In this document: in pieces, positions 24,968-33,485 of the stretch
Position numbering within the stretch: the stretch's first letter is position 1
How the letters are laid out: every line of letters begins with the position of its first letter
Origin: Anaerolineales bacterium UBA5797
Lineage (GTDB): Bacteria; Chloroflexota; Anaerolineae; Anaerolineales; Villigracilaceae
Assembly (NCBI GenBank): GCA_002418205.1
Contig: DIDP01000061.1
Coordinates: 80,017-144,016 of the forward strand
Length of the DNA stretch: 64,000 bases
Direction of reading: 5' to 3'
Notes under the pieces: model-generated
Told to the model about the DNA's origin: nothing
Databases searched by the model: none
Seen by the model: only the letters and a program-made list of their open reading frames with translations
Position numbers and translations under genes: made by a program

Positions 24968-27900
24968 ATGGCAACCAAAGCAGCATCTTCGGCTACACAT
25001 GTAAAAAACGGATTGCTTCCCACGCCGCCCATGCCCAGGGGGTTGCCCAAGGCGAATTTAACGGATAATGCCCGTCAGGTCCTGATGAAGCGCTACGTCC
25101 GGCGCGGCGACGATGGCAAGCCCGCAGAAACCGTCGAGGAGATGTTCTGGCGCGTGGCGTATCACGTCGCCAAAGTGGAGGAGATGTGGGAAGCCGACGT
25201 GCTGAAGCGCACCGAGGAGTATTACCACCTGCTTTCGAGCAAGAAGTTCTTCCCGAACTCGCCGACCTTTACCGGTGCAGGGACTCCGCTTGGGCAGTTG
25301 GCCGCTTGTTTTGTGCTGCCGATCACCGATGACATGGGGCGCGACAGCGCAGGCATCTTCCAGACCCTGCGCGACGCGGCGTTGATCCAGCAGACCGGCG
25401 GCGGGAACGGCTTCTCGTTCTCGCGCCTGCGACCGAAGGGTGCGATGGTGCAGACCTCCGCCGGGCAGGCAACGGGACCGGTTGGATTCCTGCGCGTGTA
25501 CGACCATGCCTTCGGCGAGATCGCGCAAGGCGGAACCAGGCGTGGAGCGAATATGGCGGTGTTGCGCGTGGATCACCCGGACGTGGAGGATTTCGTCACC
25601 TCCAAGATCAACGAGAACCATATTACGAATTTCAACATCTCCGTCGGCATCACCGACGCCTTCATGCGCGCCGTGAAGAACGATGAAGAATGGGCGTTGC
25701 GGTTCCCTGATCTGAAAGAGATGAAGCAAAAGGGATTCAGCGGCACGCTCGAGCAAGCCGAAGCCGCGGGCATTACCATCCATGCCTATAAAAAGGTCAA
25801 CGCGCGTGAACTGTTCAACAAGATCGTCAGGCAGGCGCATCACAACGGCGAGCCGGGCATGTTGTTTTTGGATGCGGCGAACCGCAGCAATCCAGTGCCG
25901 CATTTGTATCCGCTGGAGGCGACGAACCCGTGCGTTACGGGGGATACCCTCGTCGCTACACCTTCGGGATGGAAGCGAGCGGACAGCATTAAGGAAGGCG
26001 ATGAGATTTGCACTGTCCTTGGCGTTGGGCGTATTGCTACTGTTGAAGTTAACGAGAATATGCCTGTCTTTAATCTGTATTTGTCCGATGGTGCAATTGT
26101 GCGGGTTACCGCTTCGCATCAATTCCATGCCCGAGATTCACGCACAAAATTCTTTGAGCCGCGTCGTTTAGATCAGTTGGAAGAGGGTGATTGGGTAAGA
26201 GTGTATCGCGCAACTGTTCCAGACAACGAGGTTCCAGGTAAACCCGAAAACATGACCAATCGAGAGTACGGCTTTTTGGTTGGGGTGTTGGTCGGTGATG
26301 GGTGTTACACGCCTCATGCGCTTTCCAAGAATGTCGTTCGTATCAGCAGCCATGCGGATGAGCATGAGTGGAATGAAATCCTGACCAGCGAGTTCGCCAA
26401 AGTTGGCGTCGAGAAAATGTACACATACGTTAATGAAGGCAGTCGTTCCATGATGATGGATCCGAAGCCGGGTCGTGTAGTGGCAAATTGGGTGAAATCA
26501 CTACCACTCCAACCAGGACGCGGACCAGAAAAGCAGTTGCCTGATGTTTACGTAAATAGCAACCGCGAATTTTTGGAGGGATTAGTGGATGGGCTATTCT
26601 CGACAGATGGTAGTGTGGATTTGCAAAGCAACCATCCATTGGTTCGCATTCATACATCAAGTCTTGAACTTGCTCGTCAGGTGCGGCGCATATTGCTGAT
26701 GTTTGGTATTTATGCTCGCATCAACACCAGCCAGAGGGCGCGGCACTCCATTGATGGGCGTGTAATTCGTCATGACCGCCCAAAGCATGATGTCACAATT
26801 TCCGGCGAAAGCTTTGGAAGATTCTTTGAGCAGATTCGTCTGAGTCATCCCGAAAAACAAATGCGAATGGAAGAAGCCGCATTGAACACGAATTTCACTG
26901 GCGGAAATTGGGCGGCGAAGGTTGTGAAGATCGAGCCTGCTGGTATTGAGACAGTCTATGATCTTTATGAACCGAAGAGCGATACCTGGATTACGGAAGG
27001 GTTTGTATCCAGGGGATGCGGTGAGCAATGGCTTGGTCCTTATGAAAATTGCTGTCTTGGTTCGGTGAACCTCAACGAGCACTGCGGACCGGAGGGGGCA
27101 GTGGATTGGGAACTGCTGCGCCAGAGTGTTGTGATGGCGACGCGCTTCCTCGATGATGTGGTGGAGGCGAACGCGTATGTCCCCGCGGTGTCCCAGTTAT
27201 CCGAAGCCGCGCATCGGGCGCGCCGCATCGGACTGGGCATCATGGGGCTGGCGGATTTGATGTACCATGTGGGCGTCCGTTATGGCTCGAAGGAGGGGCA
27301 GGAGTTCGGCGCGCAGGTGATGGAGTTTGTCCGCTATCACGCCATGAAGACCAGCATCGAACTCGCCGAAGAGCGCGGACCGTTCCCCGCCATCGAAGGT
27401 TCGATCTACGACATGGATGACATGATGTGGACGCCCCCTCATTCGCTGGTCAGGTATGAGCATGACTGGGGCAGGCCTCAGGTCCGGTGGGAGGCGGTGG
27501 TGGATGGCATCCGCAAACATGGCATCCGCAACGCGGCGCAAACTACCGTCGCGCCGACCGGCACGATCGCCACCGTCGCCGGTTGTGAAGGATATGGCTG
27601 TGAACCCGTCTTTGCGCTGGCGTACATCCGCCACGTCAATGACAACGGCAAAGACCTGAAACTCACCTACGCCAGCCCGCGCTTCGATGAGGCGTTGAAG
27701 AAACTCGGTCTCGGCGAGGAGAAGCGCCAGGAGATCGTCGAGCAGGTGATGCGCGAGGGCACGTGCCAGCACATCGCGGAACTGCCGCAAAGTGTGCGCG
27801 ATACGTTCGTTGTTTCGGGCGATATTACGGCGGAGGAGCATGTGCGCATGCAGGGCGCGTTGCAGGCTTTCGTGGATAACTCGCTCTCAAAGACCGTCAA

Positions 27901-28723
27901 CTTCCCCGAAGGCGCGACGGAGCAGGATGTTGCCACGGCGTACATGCTGGCGTGGGAACTTGGCTGCAAGGGCATCACCGTGTATGTGACCGGTTCGCGC
28001 GATAAGGTGGTGTTGGAGACGAAAGCCACTGCGGAGAAGAAGGATCCCACTCTAAGCGGAGGGCGCGAAGCGCCCGCAGGCGAAGCGCATCCTTCCAAGC
28101 CCGAAGTTGCTCCCACCTATTTCCACGACCCGAAGAAACCGCGCCCCAAAGCGCTGACCGGGAGGACGTTGAGCGTGGAGACGCCGGTTGGCAAGGCGTT
28201 CGTGACGATCAACGAAAACGGAGGCGAACAGCCTTTCGAGGCGTTCATCAACACGGCGAAGGCTGGTTCCGAAACCGCGGCGGTCTCCGAAGCGATCGGA
28301 CGCCTGATCTCGTACATCCTGCGTATGGCATCGCCGACCAAGCCGACCGACCGGTTGCGCGAAGTGGTGCGTCAGTTGAGCGGCATCGGCGGTGGGCGTT
28401 CGCTGGGACTGGGACCCAACCGGGTGCGCTCCCTGCCGGATGGGATCGGTCAGGTATTGGATATGTACCTGCGCGAGAAATCCGGGGCGCTGCCCGTGAT
28501 GGAGGACAAGCGAAGCAGCCCTGATGAGGGGAAGACCAATGGCGGCAACTCCCAATCGGGAGCGAACGGCGGCGGTCACACCATCGAAGACGAAGTCGCC
28601 GCCACCCTGCCGCCCGCTTCCACCATGAAGATCGGCGACCTGTGCCCCGAGTGCGGCGAAGCCGCAGTGGTGAACGAGGAAGGCTGCCGCAAGTGTTATG
28701 CGTGCGGGTTTAGCGAGTGTTGA
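24968..28723 (+). CDS. nrdJ: Class II (adenosylcobalamin-dependent) ribonucleoside-diphosphate reductase, intein-containing
   Basis: Makes deoxyribonucleotides using a B12-generated thiyl radical. The 1251-residue precursor contains a 362-residue intein (322-683); spliced length would be 889. Extein landmarks are NSPTFTGAGTPLGQLAACFV (redox Cys), QQTGGGNGFSFSRLRP, the radical site NP-CGEQ (the Cys is the first residue after the intein), and APTGTIATVAGCEGYGCEPV. A TSCPD-like domain follows (about 1060-1150), then a C-terminal zinc-ribbon with CPECG and CRKCYACGFSEC. The ATG at 24968 has GAGGAG upstream; the longer frame to 24704 overlaps nrdR. Without splicing the enzyme cannot be active, as the catalytic motif is split. 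Confidence 0.96.
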   Translation: MATKAASSATHVKNGLLPTPPMPRGLPKANLTDNARQVLMKRYVRRGDDGKPAETVEEMFWRVAYHVAKVEEMWEADVLKRTEEYYHLLSSKKFFPNSPTFTGAGTPLGQLAACFVLPITDDMGRDSAGIFQTLRDAALIQQTGGGNGFSFSRLRPKGAMVQTSAGQATGPVGFLRVYDHAFGEIAQGGTRRGANMAVLRVDHPDVEDFVTSKINENHITNFNISVGITDAFMRAVKNDEEWALRFPDLKEMKQKGFSGTLEQAEAAGITIHAYKKVNARELFNKIVRQAHHNGEPGMLFLDAANRSNPVPHLYPLEATNPCVTGDTLVATPSGWKRADSIKEGDEICTVLGVGRIATVEVNENMPVFNLYLSDGAIVRVTASHQFHARDSRTKFFEPRRLDQLEEGDWVRVYRATVPDNEVPGKPENMTNREYGFLVGVLVGDGCYTPHALSKNVVRISSHADEHEWNEILTSEFAKVGVEKMYTYVNEGSRSMMMDPKPGRVVANWVKSLPLQPGRGPEKQLPDVYVNSNREFLEGLVDGLFSTDGSVDLQSNHPLVRIHTSSLELARQVRRILLMFGIYARINTSQRARHSIDGRVIRHDRPKHDVTISGESFGRFFEQIRLSHPEKQMRMEEAALNTNFTGGNWAAKVVKIEPAGIETVYDLYEPKSDTWITEGFVSRGCGEQWLGPYENCCLGSVNLNEHCGPEGAVDWELLRQSVVMATRFLDDVVEANAYVPAVSQLSEAAHRARRIGLGIMGLADLMYHVGVRYGSKEGQEFGAQVMEFVRYHAMKTSIELAEERGPFPAIEGSIYDMDDMMWTPPHSLVRYEHDWGRPQVRWEAVVDGIRKHGIRNAAQTTVAPTGTIATVAGCEGYGCEPVFALAYIRHVNDNGKDLKLTYASPRFDEALKKLGLGEEKRQEIVEQVMREGTCQHIAELPQSVRDTFVVSGDITAEEHVRMQGALQAFVDNSLSKTVNFPEGATEQDVATAYMLAWELGCKGITVYVTGSRDKVVLETKATAEKKDPTLSGGREAPAGEAHPSKPEVAPTYFHDPKKPRPKALTGRTLSVETPVGKAFVTINENGGEQPFEAFINTAKAGSETAAVSEAIGRLISYILRMASPTKPTDRLREVVRQLSGIGGGRSLGLGPNRVRSLPDGIGQVLDMYLREKSGALPVMEDKRSSPDEGKTNGGNSQSGANGGGHTIEDEVAATLPPASTMKIGDLCPECGEAAVVNEEGCRKCYACGFSEC
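25931..27016 (+). other. Intein with LAGLIDADG homing endonuclease inside nrdJ
   Basis: The intein begins at Cys322 (CVTGDTLVATPSGW, block A), has TASHQF with the block B Thr-x-x-His, two LAGLIDADG motifs (GFLVGVLVGDG and EGLVDGLFSTDG, each with its Asp), and block F VYDLYEPKSDTW. Block G is ITEGFVSRG followed by Cys+1 of CGEQ. The final dipeptide is Arg-Gly, where inteins almost always have His-Asn. The coding sequence is visibly AT-richer than the flanking exteins, which fits horizontal arrival. Boundaries follow from restoring NPCGEQ in the host. Whether it splices is unknown. Confidence 0.9.
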
Positions 28724-28756
28724 TGCTGTGATGAAGGCAGAAGGATAAATGATGAA

Positions 28757-28789
28757 GCGGACGAGGCGTTTGCCTCGTCCGCTTTTTGT
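28757..28789. terminator. Rho-independent terminator after nrdJ
   Basis: AGCGGACGAGGC and GCCTCGTCCGCT enclose GTTT and are followed by TTTT. The GCGGACGAG core recurs in the terminators at 39523 and 40501. It separates the convergent genes nrdJ and the YegP-like gene. Confidence 0.85.
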
Positions 28790-28863
28790 GTTACGATGAA
28801 GTTCAAAGCCTGGGGCTCGACTACAGCCCCGTTGTCAAAAGGATGGAACAGCCAATCCCTGAT

Positions 28864-29205
28864 CTAGGATCCGTCGGTCAGGTCTTCCAACGGGGCGCCA
28901 GGTGCGTTCCTTCTCACCGAAGCGATGCCCTTCTCCATGTTGGCTTTGGCTGAATACATTTCGCTCTGCCCGATGATCTGGGTGTTGGCGGCTTTGAGCA
29001 CAAAATACGGCTGTCCATTGCTGGCGGTGCGGCGCTCGAAGTTGGCGTCCTTGCCAGCGTTCCTGCGGGCGGACTCGATGCCGTTCAGGGCGCCGCGCTT
29101 GTCGGCATAGGGCTGACTGGTCAGGATGACCTGCCCGTTCGACGCTTTGAGGTTAAAGACGAAATTTCCCTTATCGGTTTTTCTGAGTGAAAATTTTCCA
29201 GCCAT
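28864..29205 (-). CDS. YegP/UPF0339-like protein with two DUF1508 repeats
   Basis: A 113-residue protein made of two DUF1508 repeats. Repeat 1 is about 5-50 (GNFVFNLKASNGQVILTSQ) and repeat 2 about 55-103 (PYFVLKAANTQIIGQSEMY), each ending in a GI-S-RRNA helix. DUF1508 proteins are small, usually tandem, and of unknown function; E. coli YegP is the best-known relative. A clear promoter and AAGGAG ribosome binding site precede the ATG at 29205, so it is expressed as a single gene. Confidence 0.9.
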   Translation of the reverse strand: MAGKFSLRKTDKGNFVFNLKASNGQVILTSQPYADKRGALNGIESARRNAGKDANFERRTASNGQPYFVLKAANTQIIGQSEMYSAKANMEKGIASVRRNAPGAPLEDLTDGS

Positions 29206-29227
29206 GTTATCTCCTTGTGTTTACTTT

Positions 29228-29255
29228 ATTATAGGCGGAACGGCGGATTGTGCAA
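29228..29255 (-). promoter_or_regulatory. Promoter of the YegP-like gene
   Basis: On the minus strand TTGCAC (29255-29250), a 16-base spacer and TATAAT (29233-29228), followed by an AAGGAG site and the ATG at 29205. Confidence 0.6.
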
Positions 29256-29375
29256 GTTGTTGGATGGGTGCAAACATGACTTTCTCAAAAATCGGATTTG
29301 AGACATTCTGGACACGGATTTCACGGAGCGGACTGATCTTTTCCGTTTTTTTATACGGAAGAAACCGCGGTGTCC

Positions 29376-29445
29376 GTGTGAGTTGCGGCATTCCCCCATT
29401 ATACGGCAAGGCGGCTGTCATCTTGTGGATAACAGCCGCCTTTTT
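29376..29445. repeat. Dispersed 70-bp block, copy 1 (hairpin, TATAAT, start-codon region)
   Basis: Nearly identical to 34499-34568 over GTGTGAGTTGCGG, CATTATACGGCAAGGCGGCT and GTCA. The hairpin is AAGGCGGCTGT (29408-29418) with ACAGCCGCCTT (29432-29442). On the minus strand the block reads hairpin, TATAAT, ATG (29391) and codons for MPQLT, after which similarity stops. Confidence 0.7.
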
Positions 29446-29604
29446 CTAAATGGTTGTGATGCATGGCTTCGACAAAAACTTTTCGATATTTTCCCTCTGG
29501 CAGGCGGAGGATGAAGAAATTTCCCAGGATCATGGCGTCCTCTGTATGGGATGCCGGTATTAAGGGTTATACTACATCGAAATCCTTGGTTGCATGGTTG
29601 ACGT

Positions 29605-32600
29605 GTGAACAAAAATCCCTCCTTGTTGGAAATCCGACTTTTCGGCTCGCCGCAGATTCACTTCAATGATGCCAGCCTGGAAGGTCTGCGTCGTAAGAAC
29701 CGTGCACTCATCTATTATATTGCTGCACAGGGCGGTGGAGCGACCCGCGAAAAGCTGCTGACCTTCTTTTGGCCCGATCATGAACGTTACGCCTCTCAGC
29801 CCATCCTGCGCACCATGATCCATGATTTACGTAAACGATTGGGGGATGCTTTCCAGGCGGATGAACAAGACGTTGCGCTCTCCACCGATACGTTTATTGA
29901 TACTAGGGATTTTTCAACGGTCCTTGATTCACCTTCATCTGATCTGCGAAAACTGACAACTGCTCTCGACCTCTACAAAGGCGACTTTCTCGAAGGCTTC
30001 TCCCTGCCCGATTCACCTCAGTTCGATGACTGGCTCGCCTCCGAACGGGAGCGCTACCGGTTGATGGCTATGCATGGCTTTGCCGGGCTGTCTCGTCTGC
30101 ATGAGGGGCGGCACGATTATCCGGGCGCTCTGGAGTCCATGCGGCGGGCGCTGGCGTTCAATCCATTTCAGGAGGATTACCAGCGCGAAGTTATGCGCCT
30201 GCTCTATTTGAACGGCGACCGCGCCGGGGTCATCAAATACTACGAGTTCCTTCGAAAATTATTGGATGAAGAATTGGGCATCCTGCCCATGCCTGAAACC
30301 CGCGCCCTGTACGATTCGATCATCAACGGCACATATATCCTTCCCTCGACTGAGACGATAAGTCAAGCCTTGCCAACGGGCAAACCAGCCGTTAAACCTC
30401 TGTTGCCGTTTCTCGGGCGCGATTCAGAACTGGAAACCGTGAAGGGGCATCTGGGTTCGGGCAAACTAATCCTTTTGGAAGGTGAAGCCGGCATCGGCAA
30501 GACCCGCCTGCTCAATGAGTTGATCGCCTCACAGACTCAGGGACAGGCTTCTGCTTTGGTGTTGCGGGGAATATCCTATGAACTCGAACAAGGCTTGCCC
30601 TATCAGCCCATTGTGGACGCCTTGCGAAAATTGCTGGCGCGCCCCGATTGGAAATCCTTGTTCATGGGCTCGAATCTTGAACCCCTCTGGCTTACAGAAC
30701 TCTCCCGCCTCCTGCCTGAACTTTCGACCCGCCTCCCTCATATCCCTGCGCCTGTTCCGCCTGCCGACGAGCCGCGCCTGTGGGAGGCGTTACTCCGACT
30801 ATTTCGAGGGTTGTCCCACTTGGGTGAGGTGTGGTTGTTTCTGGATGATCTGCATTGGGCGGACGCCGCCACCATCGCCTGGTTGGGTTATTTGGTCCGT
30901 CATGGTTCTTCACCCTCCTTGCATCTGGTTGTCACTTCCCGGCCTCTTGATGAGCAGACGGATCTCATCAAGTTGTTGCAGGCTTTGATGCGGGAGGATC
31001 GGCTCGTACAGATTCAGCTATCGGCACTGCCTGAATCGGCAATGCGAAAGATGGCAGTCGTCCTTAGTCAGGAGCATAATGAACAGTTATCCGGCTGGTT
31101 GATCAAAAACGCGGAAGGGAATCCATTCTTTATCACAGAACTTGTCCGTTATGCCCAGGGGATCGGGTTGTTGAAAAAGGGTGGGGCGCTGGATATGGAA
31201 CTGCTCGTCCAGTCGCCCGCCATACCTGCGACGATCCAAAATCTGATCCAGTCACGCCTGCTGAAACTGTCCGAGAATGCACGGCATGTCCTGCATGTGT
31301 CTGCGATCATCGGACGGGAATTCAACTTCGAATTGGTGAGACAGGTCTCTGCGCTTTCAGAGACCGACGCTCTGGATGTCATCGAGGAGTTGCAGGCGGC
31401 TCATCTCATCACTCCGCTGCCGGAGGATAAATTCACCTTTGATCATTCCCTGACGATGGAAGTTTCGTTGAGTGATATGAATGAAACCCGCCGCCGTTTG
31501 ATCCATCGACAGGTCGCGGAAGCGCTCGAATCCATATACCAAAATGATCTCGATCCGGTCTCCGGCTTGATCGCGCATCACTTCCTGGGTGGGAACCTTC
31601 CGGATCGGGCAAAGGCGTATGCATTTCGTGCAGGTCGGTTTGCCGCAAACCTGGCAGCCTGGGGCGAGGCGATCGCGTTCTTCAAGCAAGCCCTTTCCCT
31701 TGAAGCGGATGATATGGAGCGCGCCCGGATTTTTGTGGCAATGGGTGCCGCCCATTTTCACAAAGGTGATTTTGCTTTGGCAACCAAAGATTATCAATCT
31801 GCCATTGAATTAGCACAGGTGAGTCGGGACTTGTCATTACTGGAAGAGGCTTACCTGGGGCTTGGTCTTTCACTATACCCCCAGGCACGTTTTGCCGAAG
31901 CCATTGAGATGGCTGCGAAGTTGCGCGCGTCCGGACCACCGGAGCTTGCCATTTGTGCGGAATTTATCTGGGGCGCCAGCTTGATTGTGGAAAGTGCATA
32001 TCCTGGAGAAGCCGAGCACCACCTTCGAGAAGCGGAACGGCTGCTTCTCGAAGCATTGGGAACGTTTGACACCAGGGTCACGCTCGTACAGATAAAGTAT
32101 TCGCTTGCCGGCGCTTTTGGTCAGCAGGGGCAGACGCGGAAAGCCGTTGAACAGTTCCTTGAGGTGCTGGATACGGTGGAACGGGGCGAGGAAAGGCTGG
32201 ATACGCTCCGGAATATCATGGCGTATAACAGCCTGGCATATTACCTGCACCTGCTCAGGGATGCTTCCGCCATGGACTATGTAAAGAAGGGGATCGCTCT
32301 CGCGAAGGAAAGGGGCTCGCTTTCCCATCTTCCCTATCTCTATTCCACCTCGGGTGAGATCGCCCTTGCCGGTGGCGATCTGGATGCGGCTGAGAAATAT
32401 TTCAAGGACGGGCTGGCGCTTGCCGAACAGATTCCCTTCCCTGAACGGATCGCGGGATTGACCGCCAACCTGGGCCTGGTGGCAAGGGAGCGCGGCGACA
32501 TTGATCTGGCGCGTGAGCACCTTGAGGCTGCTCTGAAACTGGTGGAACCTCTGGGGAACGGGCATCTCGAAGTGCGTATTCGAATTTGGCTGGCACCCTT

Positions 32601-32715
32601 GCTTCCCTCGAGCGAAGCCCGGGCTTGCCTGAGTTCTGCACGCATTCTCGCACAACAGGGCGGATTGAGTGGTTTGCTGGATGAGATCGGGGAATTGGAA
32701 AAGGAACTCTCGTAG
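29605..32715 (+). CDS. BTAD-type (SARP/AfsR-like) transcriptional regulator with AAA ATPase and TPRs
   Basis: A 1036-residue regulator. Residues 1-95 form an OmpR-like winged helix (LLEIRLFGSPQIHFNDASLE), 95-245 the BTAD TPR domain (LPMPETRALYDSII at its end). Residues about 265-560 are a STAND/AAA ATPase with Walker A EGEAGIGKTRLL and Walker B VWLFLDDLHWADAAT. Residues about 640-1030 are TPR-like helices. Domain order is the reverse of the regulator at 19987, where the DNA-binding part is C-terminal. The GTG at 29605 begins the conserved N terminus. It stands alone with no clear target next to it; targets and inducer are unknown. Confidence 0.88.
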   Translation: MNKNPSLLEIRLFGSPQIHFNDASLEGLRRKNRALIYYIAAQGGGATREKLLTFFWPDHERYASQPILRTMIHDLRKRLGDAFQADEQDVALSTDTFIDTRDFSTVLDSPSSDLRKLTTALDLYKGDFLEGFSLPDSPQFDDWLASERERYRLMAMHGFAGLSRLHEGRHDYPGALESMRRALAFNPFQEDYQREVMRLLYLNGDRAGVIKYYEFLRKLLDEELGILPMPETRALYDSIINGTYILPSTETISQALPTGKPAVKPLLPFLGRDSELETVKGHLGSGKLILLEGEAGIGKTRLLNELIASQTQGQASALVLRGISYELEQGLPYQPIVDALRKLLARPDWKSLFMGSNLEPLWLTELSRLLPELSTRLPHIPAPVPPADEPRLWEALLRLFRGLSHLGEVWLFLDDLHWADAATIAWLGYLVRHGSSPSLHLVVTSRPLDEQTDLIKLLQALMREDRLVQIQLSALPESAMRKMAVVLSQEHNEQLSGWLIKNAEGNPFFITELVRYAQGIGLLKKGGALDMELLVQSPAIPATIQNLIQSRLLKLSENARHVLHVSAIIGREFNFELVRQVSALSETDALDVIEELQAAHLITPLPEDKFTFDHSLTMEVSLSDMNETRRRLIHRQVAEALESIYQNDLDPVSGLIAHHFLGGNLPDRAKAYAFRAGRFAANLAAWGEAIAFFKQALSLEADDMERARIFVAMGAAHFHKGDFALATKDYQSAIELAQVSRDLSLLEEAYLGLGLSLYPQARFAEAIEMAAKLRASGPPELAICAEFIWGASLIVESAYPGEAEHHLREAERLLLEALGTFDTRVTLVQIKYSLAGAFGQQGQTRKAVEQFLEVLDTVERGEERLDTLRNIMAYNSLAYYLHLLRDASAMDYVKKGIALAKERGSLSHLPYLYSTSGEIALAGGDLDAAEKYFKDGLALAEQIPFPERIAGLTANLGLVARERGDIDLAREHLEAALKLVEPLGNGHLEVRIRIWLAPLLPSSEARACLSSARILAQQGGLSGLLDEIGELEKELS

Positions 32716-32782
32716 GTTATTTAACGCTGGCGTTGATGCTTGCTTAACGCCCTCCTTGTATCATGGGGGCAAGAATTAAAAC

Positions 32783-32801
32783 TGTAGAGAAAACCTCTAC
32801 A
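32783..32801 (+). promoter_or_regulatory. Small hairpin in the leader of the 32827 gene
   Basis: TGTAGAG and CTCTACA enclose AAAAC, about 25 bases before the ATG and upstream of the AAGGAG site. It could protect the 5' end of a short mRNA. Confidence 0.4.
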
Positions 32802-32826
32802 AAATCCAATTCACAAGGAGATAGAA

Positions 32827-33096
32827 ATGGCTACACTTTTCGTTCATCACAAGGTCAAGGATTATGCGGCGTGGCGCAAGGTCTTCGACGATTTGACCTC
32901 CATGCGCACCGGCTATGGTTGCACCGGTCACAAGGTTTTTCAATCACCGAATGATCCGAATGAGATCACCATTTTCACCGAATGGAAGAATGTCGATCAG
33001 GCCAAGGCCTATGCCACTTCCAGCGACCTCGCAGAGGGGATGAAGAATGCAGGCGTCATGTCCCAGCCGGATGTGGCGTTCCTCGTTGAAGCCTGA
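32827..33096 (+). CDS. Small protein, antibiotic-biosynthesis-monooxygenase-like fold
   Basis: An 89-residue soluble protein: VHHKVKDYAAWRKVFDDL, then GCTGHKVFQSPNDPNEITIF and a final strand DVAFLVEA. The strand-helix-strand order and the KVKDYxxW start resemble the dimeric alpha-beta-barrel (ABM/cyclase-like) proteins that handle small hydrophobic ligands; catalytic residues cannot be named. The ATG is preceded by an excellent AAGGAGATAG ribosome binding site, suggesting high expression. It is monocistronic as far as can be seen. Confidence 0.75.
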   Translation: MATLFVHHKVKDYAAWRKVFDDLTSMRTGYGCTGHKVFQSPNDPNEITIFTEWKNVDQAKAYATSSDLAEGMKNAGVMSQPDVAFLVEA

Positions 33097-33202
33097 TCTT
33101 ATCGGCCAGGTACATGGGGCGGCGTTCCATCCGAGAACGCCGCTCCTTGTTTCCTTGTGAGAGTGCTTATCACTTAGAGTCAGGGAAAGATGATCTTTGG
33201 CT

Positions 33203-33484
33203 ATGAACAGTTACAGTTTACAAATGTTGGCGGGCTTTGCGTCCAGCGTGATCTTTATCAGCAGCAATCTCCCCATGCTGTTCAAGGCGTTCAAAACAAA
33301 AGACCTGAGTTCTTATAGTCCGTGGCATCTGGTATTGGGCAACCTGGGGAATACGGTGTATTGGCTGTATGTGATCAGTCTGCCCTTCGGTCCGGTCTGG
33401 CTCTTGCAGGCTTTCTTTTCGACAGCCAGCGCTTTGATGCTGTTTTGCTACCTGCACTATGAAAAGAAATGGTTCTGCTTTTAG
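33203..33484 (+). CDS. PQ-loop/SemiSWEET-like small membrane protein
   Basis: A 93-residue membrane protein with three hydrophobic helices, the architecture of bacterial SemiSWEET sugar transporters. After helix 1 comes SSNLPMLFKAFKTKDLSSYS, the PQ-loop-type motif in which the usual PQ is replaced by LP. A conserved Asn-rich segment GNLGNTVYWLYV lies in helix 2. Such proteins work as dimers. The start is ATG 33203; an in-frame TTG six bases earlier is less likely. It ends two bases before the GNAT gene, so the two are cotranscribed. Confidence 0.7.
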   Translation: MNSYSLQMLAGFASSVIFISSNLPMLFKAFKTKDLSSYSPWHLVLGNLGNTVYWLYVISLPFGPVWLLQAFFSTASALMLFCYLHYEKKWFCF

Positions 33485-33485
33485 C

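Larger units (their letters stand above)
29206..29604. other. Intergenic region with promoter and repeat copy 1
   Basis: This 399-base stretch holds the promoter of the YegP-like gene (29228-29255), copy 1 of a 70-bp hairpin block (29376-29445) shared with 34499-34568, and about 150 bases before the BTAD regulator where I see no gene. Confidence 0.6.
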
